In this document: positions 40,482 through 48,335 of the stretch, in pieces
Layout of the letters: each line of letters begins with the position of its first letter
How positions within the stretch are numbered: position 1 is the stretch's first letter
Assembly: GCF_002192455.1 (NCBI RefSeq)
Contig: NZ_CP021744.1
Coordinates: forward strand, 1,364,001-1,428,000
From: Streptomyces albireticuli
GTDB lineage: Bacteria > Actinomycetota > Actinomycetes > Streptomycetales > Streptomycetaceae
Direction of reading: 5' to 3'
DNA: 64,000 bases
Translations under genes and position numbers: made by a program
Notes under the pieces: generated by a model
Database searches by the model: none
What the model was told of the DNA's origin: nothing
The model's input: only the letters and a program-made list of their open reading frames with translations

Positions 40482-41318
40482 ATGTCAGTCGCACAGACGG
40501 TAATGAATACCGCCCGAGGTGAAGTGGGCTATCAGGAAGGGTTCTCCGGCGGCCACTGGGACAACTCGCAGAAGTATTCCGGTGCCGTGCCCGGCCTGGA
40601 ATGGAGCGACGAGCAGCCGTGGTGCAGCACCTTCGTCAGCTGGGTTTTCCAGGAAGCTGATGCCAAGGATCTCGCGCCGGTCACGGCCTCGTGCTACGAG
40701 GGTGTGGAGTGGTTCGAATCCCGGGGGCGATTCTCGGAGTACCCCGGAGTCGGCGCCGTCGTCTACTTCGGGCCCGGTGGCGGCACCCACGTCGGGATCG
40801 TCACCTCTTACACGGACGACACCATTTACACGGTCGAGGGCAACACGAATAATTCCGGCTCAGCGGAGGGGGATGGCGTTTACCGCAAGGCCCGTCCGCG
40901 AAAGTCCAGTTACATCTACGGGTACGGATACCCCAGCTACCCGGAGGGTGTCGTCGTAGCCGATCCGTCCTGGCAGGGGCGTGACGGGGTTACCTTCTTC
41001 GGCGAGGAGGCGAGCGAAGATGACCTCCCCCGCGACAGCTCGAAGCCGAGCAAGCCGAAGGCGGGCACCGTCGTGATTGATGGCCTGGCCTACGGTCCGG
41101 GTGCACGCGGGGCCCACATCACTCGGCTCGGAAAGCTGCTGGTAGCCGCTGGCTGCTCGGCGTACGAAGAGGGCCCTGGCCCGGTCTGGACGGCCGCAGA
41201 TACGGAGTCCATGCGCCGGTACCAGATAAAGATCGGAGACTCTGGGGCCGACGCGGACGGCATCCCGGGGCCGCGCCAGCTTGCCCGCCTGAAGCGCGAC
41301 TTCGGGGAGGCGGCTTAA
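40482..41318 (+). CDS. Endolysin: CHAP peptidase plus peptidoglycan-binding domain
   Basis: This 278-residue protein has an N-terminal CHAP domain (about 1-150) with PWCSTFVSWVF catalytic Cys near 48, GTHVGIVTSY His near 105, and EGNTNN. An Asp/Lys/Pro linker joins it to a C-terminal peptidoglycan-binding-1 domain (LAYGPGARGAHITRLGKLL ... ADGIPGPRQLARLKRDF). It cleaves the host wall at lysis. CAAGGAGAA before the ATG is a strong ribosome site. Its stop overlaps the holin start. Confidence 0.9.
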   Translation: MSVAQTVMNTARGEVGYQEGFSGGHWDNSQKYSGAVPGLEWSDEQPWCSTFVSWVFQEADAKDLAPVTASCYEGVEWFESRGRFSEYPGVGAVVYFGPGGGTHVGIVTSYTDDTIYTVEGNTNNSGSAEGDGVYRKARPRKSSYIYGYGYPSYPEGVVVADPSWQGRDGVTFFGEEASEDDLPRDSSKPSKPKAGTVVIDGLAYGPGARGAHITRLGKLLVAAGCSAYEEGPGPVWTAADTESMRRYQIKIGDSGADADGIPGPRQLARLKRDFGEAA

Positions 41319-41587
41319 TGAACCGAGGCATGCACCGCGGGCCGGCCGCCGACTTCCCGCTCCTGGAGCTGGCTCGGCAGCACCCAGCCCGGCTGTACAG
41401 CGTCGCTGCGGCGGCCGTGGCCCTGGTCGCGGAGTACGTGAGCATCCCCCAGGAGACGGTTCTGGCCCTAGTGGCCGCGCTCCTGGGTGCGGGCGAGGTC
41501 ACGCAGCGGTTCGAAGACCGGAAGACGCAGGAGGCAGCAAAGCCTCAAGTCCGGGCTTCTGGAGCAGATGAGAACCTCCGTGAATGA
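41318..41587 (+). CDS. Holin
   Basis: This 89-residue protein starts in an overlap with the endolysin stop. It has two hydrophobic segments (LYSVAAAAVALVAEYVSI and TVLALVAALLGAGEVT) and a charged C-terminus. Position after the endolysin and the small hydrophobic layout fit an actinophage holin. Confidence 0.75.
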   Translation: MNRGMHRGPAADFPLLELARQHPARLYSVAAAAVALVAEYVSIPQETVLALVAALLGAGEVTQRFEDRKTQEAAKPQVRASGADENLRE

Positions 41588-41598
41588 ATGAACTAACC
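41586..41598 (+). repeat. GAATGAACTAACC repeat with promoter-like downstream half
   Basis: An exact copy overlapping the holin stop. About 20 nt downstream is GGTACAAAAT, as in the copies at 51589 and 52164. Confidence 0.5.
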
Positions 41599-41636
41599 AT
41601 GCGACAATGGTTGGTACAAAATGGGTAACAAAAAAG

Positions 41637-41667
41637 AGCTGGGGCCCCATGTGGGGCCCCAGCTTTT
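41637..41667 (+). terminator. Strong terminator after the lysis genes
   Basis: A perfect 12-bp stem AGCTGGGGCCCC / GGGGCCCCAGCT with an ATGT loop, preceded by an A-run and followed by TTTT, so it can act both ways. Confidence 0.85.
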
Positions 41668-41680
41668 CGTGTATCCGCTA

Positions 41681-41726
41681 CTCCTACGTGAGGACCCCTC
41701 CGAAGGGAGAGGCCCTCACGTAGGAG
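41681..41726 (-). terminator. Long hairpin ending the leftward right-arm operon
   Basis: A perfect 13-bp inverted repeat (CTCCTACGTGAGG / CCTCACGTAGGAG) with a 20-nt loop, 7 nt past the stop of the small leftward gene. Confidence 0.65.
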
Positions 41727-41732
41727 CTGGGT

Positions 41733-41873
41733 CTACTCGGCGGGAGCTGCCTCGCCCAGCTCCATCTTGTCCAAGTCGATCCACTGACCCGCCGACCATC
41801 GGCGGACCAGAGCGGCGTATCGCCCCTGTACTACACGACTGGGGCGCCGCTGAGGCATCTGGCCTGGGCTCAC
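41733..41873 (-). CDS. Small basic hypothetical protein (46 aa)
   Basis: A GTG at 41873 overlaps the stop of the DUF3987-like gene (GTGA); an in-frame ATG at 41858 is an alternative. The product is Arg-rich at the N-terminus (MPQRRPSRVVQGRYAALVRR) and acidic at the end (LDKMELGEAAPAE). Coupling to the gene upstream supports it. Confidence 0.5.
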   Translation of the reverse strand: MSPGQMPQRRPSRVVQGRYAALVRRWSAGQWIDLDKMELGEAAPAE

Positions 41874-43324
41874 AGTAGGTCAGCCAGCGGGTTCGCGGGC
41901 GTGTCTTCCTTCTGCCGCGCGATGATGGCCTTCGATGCCGCCTCGTCCTTCTTTTTGACCGTCTTCTTGACTGGAGCCTTCTTCGCGGCCGGCCGCTCCC
42001 GCGGTGCTAGCCGCTCCGACTGCGGGGGGACGACAGCGAGCTTCGGCCGCCCCTCAGGCTCCTCCTTGTGCTCGCGCTCGCCCTGCTCCTGGTCGTTGCC
42101 GGCAGGGTCAACGAACTTGATCACGAATGAGGGGGCACCACCCTTCGCTCCTGACCCCTTCCGCTCCATTACCACGTCCGGCATCTTCTCAATGGCCGCG
42201 TCCAAGGAGTCCGCATTGCCTCGGGTACCGAGCGAGCGAAGGATCAGGGTGCGGGTGGCCTCTCCACCGAATCGCTGAAGTGACTCCCTGACAATCTGCT
42301 CGACCGTCTTCATCTGTCGGCCTGTCCCGGCTTGAGCCTCGTTGATCAGCTTCTCCGTGCACGCCATGCTGTACTCGATCATGGTGTGCGCGGCCTTCCA
42401 GGCCCGGAGCGGGATCACGGTCTTCCGTTCGGCAGCCGTCAGCAGGCACGCAATGCGGAGAAGGTTCTCGTCCCCGCGCTCGATGAAGCACGAGACGGCC
42501 TCCGGCAGCGACGCACATCGGTCATCGAACTCCAGGCGGTACGCGTCGTGCATCTTCGCCGCCTCCGGCGACAACTCCATTTCCCGGACCTTCTCACGCG
42601 CCCACCGGTACGCCCTGGTGAGCGCCGGCGTCTCCTTCACCGCGTCGAGCGGTCGCTTCACTTCCGAGGGCAGATTCTTGGACTTCTCCACTATGAAGTG
42701 CGGGATGCGGTTGAACGCACCACCCAGGGCGACTTCGGGCTTCACCAGCGGCGCCCAGCGACCCGGCTGAATATGCGCGTGGTAGCCGAGCAGCGGGCGA
42801 TCGATGCGCTGCTCCTCACGCTTCCCGCCCTTGCCCTTGGTGGTGTTGGCGACGGCCACGCCGTCCCAAGCGTTGATGAGCTGATCGTGGTAGGTGGCAT
42901 CGCGGTTTGCCCGCTTGAGGATGGACGCCCATTCGTCTTCCGCGATCATCACCCGACCGTCCCGACCGTCTTCGGACGTCAAGGACTCCTGCTCGACCTC
43001 GAAGAGGGTCGTCACGAGCGCCGGCCCGGAGCTGATGCCCTTCCGACTCCGGGTCGAGAGGAACGCTCCGATGGTCGGTTCAACGATGGCTCGCGCGGTA
43101 GCGAGCGCGAACCCCTTCCTTCCGATCTTGGACCGCCCCACCAGGGCCGACCAGAACACAGTGGGCCTTCCGTTGGGCTGGAGGACCTGGCCGTTGACAG
43201 CCGCCGACCACAGGGACAGCGTTGCGGCGTATACGCCGATCGGATCCGCTTCGGTGTGCGGCATAGCCGCAGCGACCGCCTTGCCCAAGGGGCCGTACTG
43301 CATCTCCTTGAACGTGCTACTCAC
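41870..43324 (-). CDS. DUF3987-like replication/ATPase-type protein
   Basis: This 484-residue protein has an N-terminal ATPase-like region with a degenerate P-loop (LVGRSKIGRKGFALATARA near 65-85), VMIAEDEWASILKRANRD and LLGYHAHIQPGRWAP, the layout of DUF3987 proteins associated with mobile-element primases/helicases. A winged-helix-like part (LQRFGGEATRTLILRSLGTRG) and a Lys/Ala-rich tail (AAKKAPVKKTVKKKDEA) follow. It is far from the other replication genes, in the right-arm leftward operon. Confidence in the family is moderate; its role is unknown. Confidence 0.65.
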   Translation of the reverse strand: MSSTFKEMQYGPLGKAVAAAMPHTEADPIGVYAATLSLWSAAVNGQVLQPNGRPTVFWSALVGRSKIGRKGFALATARAIVEPTIGAFLSTRSRKGISSGPALVTTLFEVEQESLTSEDGRDGRVMIAEDEWASILKRANRDATYHDQLINAWDGVAVANTTKGKGGKREEQRIDRPLLGYHAHIQPGRWAPLVKPEVALGGAFNRIPHFIVEKSKNLPSEVKRPLDAVKETPALTRAYRWAREKVREMELSPEAAKMHDAYRLEFDDRCASLPEAVSCFIERGDENLLRIACLLTAAERKTVIPLRAWKAAHTMIEYSMACTEKLINEAQAGTGRQMKTVEQIVRESLQRFGGEATRTLILRSLGTRGNADSLDAAIEKMPDVVMERKGSGAKGGAPSFVIKFVDPAGNDQEQGEREHKEEPEGRPKLAVVPPQSERLAPRERPAAKKAPVKKTVKKKDEAASKAIIARQKEDTPANPLADLL

Positions 43325-43338
43325 TCGTGCGTCTCCTT

Positions 43339-43524
43339 TCAGGCCGCGACAGCGGCAGGGGTGGCCCCGAACAGGTCAGCGAAGTAGGCCCCGAAACGGT
43401 CCGTGTGCTCCTGGCACAGGTCGTAACTGACCGACCCTATCGTCAGCTCCGCAACTCCCGTGGAGGTTACGCCCTTTGCCGCACAGGCATCACACGTGAC
43501 TTGCTCGATCATCTTCCTTGCCAT
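43339..43524 (-). CDS. Small CxxC protein
   Basis: This protein of about 61 residues begins MARKMIEQVTCDACAAKGVT, with a second Cys/His pair (YDLCQEHTDRF). A four-ligand zinc site is likely. Two adjacent ATGs (43527, 43524) follow GAGAGGG; the second has better spacing. Such proteins often accompany Lsr2-like genes in actinophages. Confidence 0.6.
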   Translation of the reverse strand: MARKMIEQVTCDACAAKGVTSTGVAELTIGSVSYDLCQEHTDRFGAYFADLFGATPAAVAA

Positions 43525-43555
43525 CATGATCCCTCTCACTCCGATGAGCCATGAA

Positions 43556-43581
43556 GAGGGGGCCGCCGTGGCGGCCCCCTC
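43556..43581 (-). terminator. Terminator after the Lsr2-like gene
   Basis: An 11-bp stem GAGGGGGCCGC / GCGGCCCCCTC with a CGTG loop between the Lsr2-like gene and the CxxC gene. Confidence 0.65.
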
Positions 43582-43610
43582 AACAGAGCTGATCGGTTGC
43601 GCCCTGGCGG

Positions 43611-44315
43611 CTAGCCGCGCACCGCGTAGGCGTACCGGCCGAACGGGGTGATCTCGTCGTTGTCGTCGATGAACTCGAAGTTCCGGAGCCGCGGGCCGGA
43701 GGTGCCGAGGCCCTTGACCTTTCCGCCCTTGCCGGTCGGGCGGGCTCCCGTCATCTGGCCCAGCACGTTCAGGTTGAACTCAGTCAGCGTGTGCACCCGC
43801 TCAAGGAGCGTCATCTCCTCGATGCGTGCCGTTCGCTCGCACCCCGAGCCCTCGCGCTTGTGCCAGTTCTTCTCGCGCCCCTCGGGGACGGGCAGCGCCT
43901 CGTAGTGCTTGGCTGCCTCCTCTTCGCTCACGATCACGTCAGAGTCCGAAATCGTGGCCGGTGTGACAGGAGTGGCCTCGCCTATCGCTTGCCGGTAGGC
44001 CACCTGGATGTGCTCGGGGATGCGGCCACGGTCCTTGACCTCATAACCGTTGTCCTGCGCCCAGGCCCTCACCGCCTGGGTGTCCAGGCCGTCACGGCTC
44101 TTGGCGGGCTTCATGCCGGCCTGCCCCTGCGTCCTCCGGCCGGCCTCCATGTACGGGGCCAAGATCTTGCGAAGCTCCTGCTCGTTCTCTTCCGTCAGGT
44201 CGATCTCGAACGAGGCCCCGTCGAGCCCGAACGAGACCGTCTGGATGATGCCGGGCTCGGTGCTCTCCGTGCCGTCGAGGTCGTCAATGTGAACAACGAG
44301 GGTCTTGGTAGCCAT
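43611..44315 (-). CDS. Lsr2-like xenogeneic silencer (copy 2, extended)
   Basis: This 234-residue protein has its ATG at 44315. It begins MATKTLVVHIDDLDG, close to host Lsr2 in the N-terminal dimerisation domain, with SFGLDGASFEIDLTEENEQEL. The DNA-binding domain follows: DTQAVRAWAQDNGYEVKDRG, RIPEHIQVAYRQA, with the RGR core. About 120 further residues are unlike Lsr2 (YEALPVPEGREKNWHKREGS ... LRNFEFIDDNDEITPFGRYA). It is flanked by terminators on both sides, so it is its own transcription unit. It may silence host or phage genes in the lysogen or antagonise host Lsr2. Confidence 0.85.
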   Translation of the reverse strand: MATKTLVVHIDDLDGTESTEPGIIQTVSFGLDGASFEIDLTEENEQELRKILAPYMEAGRRTQGQAGMKPAKSRDGLDTQAVRAWAQDNGYEVKDRGRIPEHIQVAYRQAIGEATPVTPATISDSDVIVSEEEAAKHYEALPVPEGREKNWHKREGSGCERTARIEEMTLLERVHTLTEFNLNVLGQMTGARPTGKGGKVKGLGTSGPRLRNFEFIDDNDEITPFGRYAYAVRG

Positions 44316-44367
44316 GACTAATTGCCCTTCTCTGTAGGTTGGTTGGTTTGACCGACCGGCCATGGAA

Positions 44368-44393
44368 GAGGCCCCGGACGAAGACGGGGCCTC
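44368..44393 (-). terminator. Terminator upstream of the Lsr2-like unit
   Basis: A perfect 9-bp stem GAGGCCCCG / CGGGGCCTC with an 8-nt loop, just past the stop of the gene ending at 44412. Confidence 0.7.
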
Positions 44394-44411
44394 ACCAAAG
44401 CTGCTCGGGGG

Positions 44412-44876
44412 TTAGCCGTACTGCTCCTCGTACATGGCGGTCTCCGCCACGTTCAGCCGCGCCATGACCTGATCGACCAGGGCGGCCGGGAAGTCCAAGA
44501 GGCTGTGCGCCTTTTCCGCTCCGCACGTGAAGTACGTAGGGGCGTCGTTCCCAGCAATCGTGAAGTGCGCGACGCCATCGCCGTCCGTCCAAATGTCGAG
44601 CCACATCGGGACCGAGATTTCCAGGAACGATTCACAGTCCTCCACGGGACAGGGGTAGCGGGTCAGGTTCTCGCCCATCTGGGGTGCGGCCTTTCGTATC
44701 GCAATGATCTGCACTTCATCCGCCCGGCTTGCCGTGCCCGTGTAGGTAATGGCGATCATCCGAGGGAAGTCTTCGAGCGGGTTACGTCCGTCCTCCAAGA
44801 CGCAAGGGCGGGCGACTGCCCGCTTCTCACCCTTCAAGCGAAACTCGACCTGCCAACGCGTGATCTCGTCGTTCAC
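44412..44876 (-). CDS. Hypothetical protein with CPVEDC motif
   Basis: This 154-residue protein begins MNDEITRWQVEFRLKGEKRA and contains YPCPVEDCESFLEI and YFTCGAEKAHSLLDF, a possible zinc site. It is coupled to the next upstream gene by an ATGA overlap. No family recognised. Confidence 0.6.
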   Translation of the reverse strand: MNDEITRWQVEFRLKGEKRAVARPCVLEDGRNPLEDFPRMIAITYTGTASRADEVQIIAIRKAAPQMGENLTRYPCPVEDCESFLEISVPMWLDIWTDGDGVAHFTIAGNDAPTYFTCGAEKAHSLLDFPAALVDQVMARLNVAETAMYEEQYG

Positions 44877-45082
44877 TGCTGAACCTCACCAGCCTGCGCC
44901 CAAGCGGTTTGCGGGTGCTGCTCCAGGCAGCCAGGCGGCACAGTGACCACCTGGTTCGTTCCGGCTTTGCGCACCTTGTAACGGCCGTCCGGGCGACGCC
45001 GTTGGACTTGACCAGCCGTGAGTACCGATCCATCGCCGCGCTTGATGAAGACGTAAGCGCCCTTCGTGTAGGTCACGCTCAC
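44873..45082 (-). CDS. Small basic hypothetical protein
   Basis: This 69-residue protein with a GTG start in a GTGA overlap begins MSVTYTKGAYVFIKRGDGSV and has an SH3-like strand pattern, RRRPDGRYKVRKAGTNQVVTV. It may bind nucleic acid. Member of a coupled gene chain. Confidence 0.55.
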   Translation of the reverse strand: MSVTYTKGAYVFIKRGDGSVLTAGQVQRRRPDGRYKVRKAGTNQVVTVPPGCLEQHPQTAWAQAGEVQQ

Positions 45083-45522
45083 AGCCCCACCTCTTCGGGC
45101 TCGGCCTGGAAGAACGCCATGTGCAGGGTTTTGATCTCCTTGCGCCTTGCCTGCCGTTCCGGGCGGTTGAGAGTGCCGGGCAGCACCAAGACCGCGCGAT
45201 CAATTAGCAGGTGCGGCGAGCGGTTCCGGATGTGCACGGCACACCGCTGGCACGCGGCCCACGGTTCCGTGAAGACGCGGATAAAAGGGCCGTCCTGCAT
45301 GACGATGGCTTTGACCGTCTCGAAGGCGGTCGTGGGAAATCCTGCGGAGTAGAAGTCACAGACCCCGCGGAGCCGGCTGGGGTCCAGAGGTACCGGCAGT
45401 GGAACGTGGTCCCACTCGTGACCGACCCAACGCGGGTGCCTGTAGGTGACGACGACCGTCACGAACGACACGGACGGTTCGAGTGGCGTACAGCAGGTGT
45501 CACACATCATCGGCTCGAACAT
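45079..45522 (-). CDS. Hypothetical Cys-containing protein
   Basis: This protein of about 147 residues begins MFEPMMCDTCCTPLEPSVSF, with WAACQRCAVHIRNRSPHLLI. The two CxxC pairs may form a zinc knuckle. The start ATG overlaps the preceding stop (TGATG). Confidence 0.55.
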   Translation of the reverse strand: MFEPMMCDTCCTPLEPSVSFVTVVVTYRHPRWVGHEWDHVPLPVPLDPSRLRGVCDFYSAGFPTTAFETVKAIVMQDGPFIRVFTEPWAACQRCAVHIRNRSPHLLIDRAVLVLPGTLNRPERQARRKEIKTLHMAFFQAEPEEVGL

Positions 45523-45773
45523 CACGCCACCGCCCGAGCATCTGCGACGAACCCGCGCCTGGTGCTGACGTACGCCTCAGCAGCTCGCCGTACGAGGGCG
45601 GCCGTTACCGTCGGCTTGTCGTGGAAGCGTGAGCGGCTGACGTGCTCCCCGATCGCGTCGAATAGGTGGGATATTGCCTGCATCCGGGTCCTCACGTTGT
45701 CATGGTGGGCGGCGTCCTCCGCCGCGTCCAAGACGGAGTCCTCAAGCTCGATGTAGTCCTTCATGCGACTCAC
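45522..45773 (-). CDS. Small helical hypothetical protein
   Basis: This protein of about 83 residues is all-helical (YIELEDSVLDAAEDAAHHDN). A GTG at 45773 forms a GTGA overlap with the upstream stop; the ATG at 45764 is an alternative. No domain recognised. Confidence 0.55.
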   Translation of the reverse strand: MSRMKDYIELEDSVLDAAEDAAHHDNVRTRMQAISHLFDAIGEHVSRSRFHDKPTVTAALVRRAAEAYVSTRRGFVADARAVA

Positions 45774-46072
45774 TTGCTGGGCCCCTTGCTCCACTCGTTG
45801 AACTGCTGCTGCACCAGGCCCATGACCCGCGTCATGGTCGGTTCGTCGCGCCAGAACTGAACTCGGCTCGCCTTACCGACCCAGTACAGTTCGCGGACGG
45901 TGAGGACGAACGACCCGTCAGCTTCCGCCACCTCCAGGGCCTTCCAGGCGTCCCACAGGCCGTCCGATTCCTGCGTCGAGGTGCAGGCCCGGCGCGCGGC
46001 TGCAACCGCGTTGTAGAGGCTTTCTCGGGCTCCGTCATCGAGCTTGAACCTGATGTGTTCAAAGCCGGTCAT
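45770..46072 (-). CDS. Hypothetical phage protein
   Basis: This 100-residue protein begins MTGFEHIRFKLDDGARESLY, with GAAAGGAA upstream of the ATG. It is the first gene of a five-gene coupled chain preceded by a start-associated repeat at 46126-46141. Confidence 0.6.
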   Translation of the reverse strand: MTGFEHIRFKLDDGARESLYNAVAAARRACTSTQESDGLWDAWKALEVAEADGSFVLTVRELYWVGKASRVQFWRDEPTMTRVMGLVQQQFNEWSKGPSK

Positions 46073-46125
46073 CTCACGTTCCTTTCGGTCGGGCCTAGGT
46101 GAGTCCTAGAGGCTCGACACCAGGG

Positions 46126-46141
46126 GCTCACATCCCAACTT
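46126..46141 (-). promoter_or_regulatory. Start-associated repeat inside a terminator-like loop
   Basis: GCTCACATCCCAACTT on the + strand lies within an inverted repeat (CAGGGGCTCA ... TGAGCCCCTG, 46121-46150), between the ArdA gene and the next unit. Confidence 0.6.
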
Positions 46142-46168
46142 GAGCCCCTGATATCCAGCCGCTAAGCG

Positions 46169-46702
46169 TCAGTAGTCGCGCACGAAATGCCAGGTACCGG
46201 CGCCCTCGTGCAGAGCGGTTTCGCCGCAGAGCAGCCGGTCTTGCGCCTCGCTGCGAGCGATGGCCCGCATGTGGCTGTGGTACTGCTTCGGCAGCTCATC
46301 CCAGTAGTGGTCTTCCTCCGCCAGGATGTACGCGGCGTACGCGTTCTCCTCTGAGCCAAACTCCTCAGTGACGCACCCGATGTACTGGTCCTGGCACGTC
46401 TCGTAGAGGTCTTCAACGTCCACCTGTCCATGAAAGTGCGCGACCACAGCGGCAGGGAAGTCATCGAGGGCGAGCGCAATCAAGTGCAGGTCCTCTATCG
46501 ACTCGTACTCTCCGAGCCGGATACCACCAAAGTCGTCGTAGTCGTGGATCGCGAACTCTTCCGCGTCAGACATCGGGGAGGATTCCAACATGAGATGGAT
46601 TGCATGGTGGATTGAGTCCGGGTCCTGCGTGGCATCTATCCATTCGCCGTGAAGGATGCCGTTGTTGTAGGACGCAAGGCACGCGACATAGATCTGGTGT
46701 AT
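46169..46702 (-). CDS. ardA: ArdA-type antirestriction protein with apparent ATA start
   Basis: ArdA proteins are acidic DNA mimics that block type I restriction enzymes. The downstream part (IHDYDDFGGIRLGEYESIED ... ENAYAAYILAEEDHYW) is a clear ArdA. The usual N-terminus is encoded further upstream in the same frame: IYVACLASYNNGILHGEWID. No ATG, GTG or TTG lies where a start is expected. An ATA at 46702-46700 overlaps the upstream TAA exactly as ATG does in neighbouring TAATG junctions, and it gives 177 residues, the normal length. So either an AUA start is used or an ATG has mutated to ATA; an internal ATG at 46591 would remove the N-terminal domain. Confidence 0.8.
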   Translation of the reverse strand: MHQIYVACLASYNNGILHGEWIDATQDPDSIHHAIHLMLESSPMSDAEEFAIHDYDDFGGIRLGEYESIEDLHLIALALDDFPAAVVAHFHGQVDVEDLYETCQDQYIGCVTEEFGSEENAYAAYILAEEDHYWDELPKQYHSHMRAIARSEAQDRLLCGETALHEGAGTWHFVRDY

Positions 46703-46941
46703 TAGCTCCTGGGCTTTCGAGCGTCTGTAATCGGAATGATGTCCGGGCCCGTGATCTCGTGCGGCTGCTGACCCCTGTCAGCCGAGTACCAGTCCTGGAT
46801 GACTAGGTGTGTGATGTTGTCACGCTTCATCTTGGGTTCGCCGTACACGACCCCGATGACCTTTCCGCGTGACCAGCGGCGTACGTAGCGCGTCCTATAC
46901 TCAACCCACATACCAATACGGAGAGTAGAGCGGCTTACCAT
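46702..46941 (-). CDS. Small hypothetical protein upstream of ArdA
   Basis: This 79-residue protein begins MVSRSTLRIGMWVEYRTRYV and is SH3-like and strand-rich. Its ATG overlaps the preceding stop by 7 bp and its TAA overlaps the ArdA start region. Confidence 0.6.
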   Translation of the reverse strand: MVSRSTLRIGMWVEYRTRYVRRWSRGKVIGVVYGEPKMKRDNITHLVIQDWYSADRGQQPHEITGPDIIPITDARKPRS

Positions 46942-47252
46942 CCCGACCACCACGACCGGACCTCTTCAGGGTCTTCTTCGTAGCACTCCTGGATCACTTC
47001 ATCCAAGGTGTAGTGCGGGTTCTCCAGAAGGGTCATAACCGCGTTTACGACCATGTTCATCAGGTCTGTATCGCGCTCGTCCCCGAGTTCATCGGCCACT
47101 AGGTCCACGCCGTTATTGACCGCCTTGGATATGTCCTCACGGGTCCAGACGTAGACCGGCTCGTGAACGTCACCGGCCAGCTGCGCCGCGCGCTCGCCTA
47201 TCTTCACCACGTCGAAACCGATTGCCCGCGCGATCTCTTGAGTCGTCGTCAT
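46935..47252 (-). CDS. Acidic hypothetical protein
   Basis: This 105-residue protein begins MTTTQEIARAIGFDVVKIGE and has an acidic C-terminus (YEEDPEEVRSWWSGW). Helical. It is coupled to the following gene. No family recognised. Confidence 0.6.
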   Translation of the reverse strand: MTTTQEIARAIGFDVVKIGERAAQLAGDVHEPVYVWTREDISKAVNNGVDLVADELGDERDTDLMNMVVNAVMTLLENPHYTLDEVIQECYEEDPEEVRSWWSGW

Positions 47253-47257
47253 TAGAG

Positions 47258-47806
47258 TTACTCTCCATCTCCAACGAGGGGGGCGTGTCCGTGCATAACT
47301 GCGACGTGAGCGAGGTAGTACGCAACCTCTTTCCCGAACAATTCGACCGCTTTCCGGTCGGATTCGTCAGAAGCGTCAGAGGCATTGGGCGCCCACACGT
47401 GGAACACAACGGGTTCATCCTGGCCGCCCGCTCGTGCGTCGTCCGCGCCCGACTCCCACCAGTCGGATCGCCAGTCCATGACGACCGTGTAAGGCCGGTC
47501 ACACCCCCGGCCGGCCTGAGTCTGAGCCTGGAACTCCCTCAGCAGCGCCCGCAGTAGCTCTTGGTGGTCCGGTCCGGTGCCCTTAAAGCGCCACTGGCAC
47601 TCGTGCCACTTGATCCGTGCGACTGCATCGCGAAGCGTCTTAGCGGCAACCGATTCATTGACCGGCTCCGGGCACACGTGCCGCTCGTGCTCGCAGTGCC
47701 CGCAGTACACGTCACCATCGGGGCCCGCGTCGTAATCCGAGGGATACGCCCCCAGATCCATGCGACAGTCCGAGCACTCGACCATTCCGCGAAGGTTGAT
47801 CCGCAT
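47258..47806 (-). CDS. Hypothetical zinc-ribbon protein
   Basis: This protein of about 182 residues has an N-terminal double CxxC (VECSDCRMDLG and YCGHCEHERHVC) typical of zinc ribbons, followed by an unknown domain with WHECQWRF and VAYYLAHVAVMH. The start overlaps the previous stop (TGATG). Confidence 0.6.
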   Translation of the reverse strand: MRINLRGMVECSDCRMDLGAYPSDYDAGPDGDVYCGHCEHERHVCPEPVNESVAAKTLRDAVARIKWHECQWRFKGTGPDHQELLRALLREFQAQTQAGRGCDRPYTVVMDWRSDWWESGADDARAGGQDEPVVFHVWAPNASDASDESDRKAVELFGKEVAYYLAHVAVMHGHAPLVGDGE

Positions 47807-47997
47807 CACTCGCCACCCTTCACAGTCACGCTGTCCACCAGCGAGTCATAGACGCTGTGGAGGTACTTGACTTCTTCCGCAGTGGGGACCTCGCCCCAGA
47901 AGTCACCCGCCGCTTCCCACGCCGCTTCCGCGCTCTCCGCCTTGATCTCAAAGCGGTAGGTGGCCGTCTGATAAACCTCGACCTCGTACGTCTGCAT
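47806..47997 (-). CDS. Small hypothetical protein
   Basis: This 63-residue protein begins MQTYEVEVYQTATYRFEIKA, with a strand-helix layout (AESAEAAWEAAGDFW). It resembles small phage proteins of the type that bind partner proteins, but no family is recognised. Confidence 0.6.
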   Translation of the reverse strand: MQTYEVEVYQTATYRFEIKAESAEAAWEAAGDFWGEVPTAEEVKYLHSVYDSLVDSVTVKGGE

Positions 47998-47999
47998 GG

Positions 48000-48248
48000 T
48001 CAGCGGCCCTCAATCCATACGCCGTTGTAGTCAATGCGGGCGGCGCCGGTCAGGAAGCCGTCAGCAGCGCCATGTCCCTTGATGGGCACCCAGATACCTA
48101 TGTGGTCACCCTTGATGTACTGAATGGACCCGCGATAGATCCCAGCCTCGCGGCCGGTGTACTGGCAGTACGGAAGCTTTACGCGGACGCGCTTACCTAC
48201 CGGGAAACCGGTCATGTTAAGGCTGGTTATGTGTCGAGTCACTGTCAC
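48000..48248 (-). CDS. Small basic beta-rich protein
   Basis: This protein of about 82 residues uses a GTG at 48248, with AAAGGTAG 6 nt upstream. It is strand-rich, with GKRVRVKLPYCQYTGREAG, then GVWIEGR. A start-associated repeat lies upstream at 48301-48315. Confidence 0.55.
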   Translation of the reverse strand: MTVTRHITSLNMTGFPVGKRVRVKLPYCQYTGREAGIYRGSIQYIKGDHIGIWVPIKGHGAADGFLTGAARIDYNGVWIEGR

Positions 48249-48300
48249 TGGTTCTACCTTTCGTGTGCACTCTCGTCGGTTCTGAGAGTCCATAGACAGA

Positions 48301-48315
48301 CTCACATCCCAACTT
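48301..48315 (-). promoter_or_regulatory. Start-associated repeat
   Basis: CTCACATCCCAACTT on the + strand, within a short inverted repeat (CTCACA ... TGTGAG), about 53 nt upstream of the gene starting at 48248. Confidence 0.6.
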
Positions 48316-48335
48316 GTGAGCCTGCCTAAAGTCGC

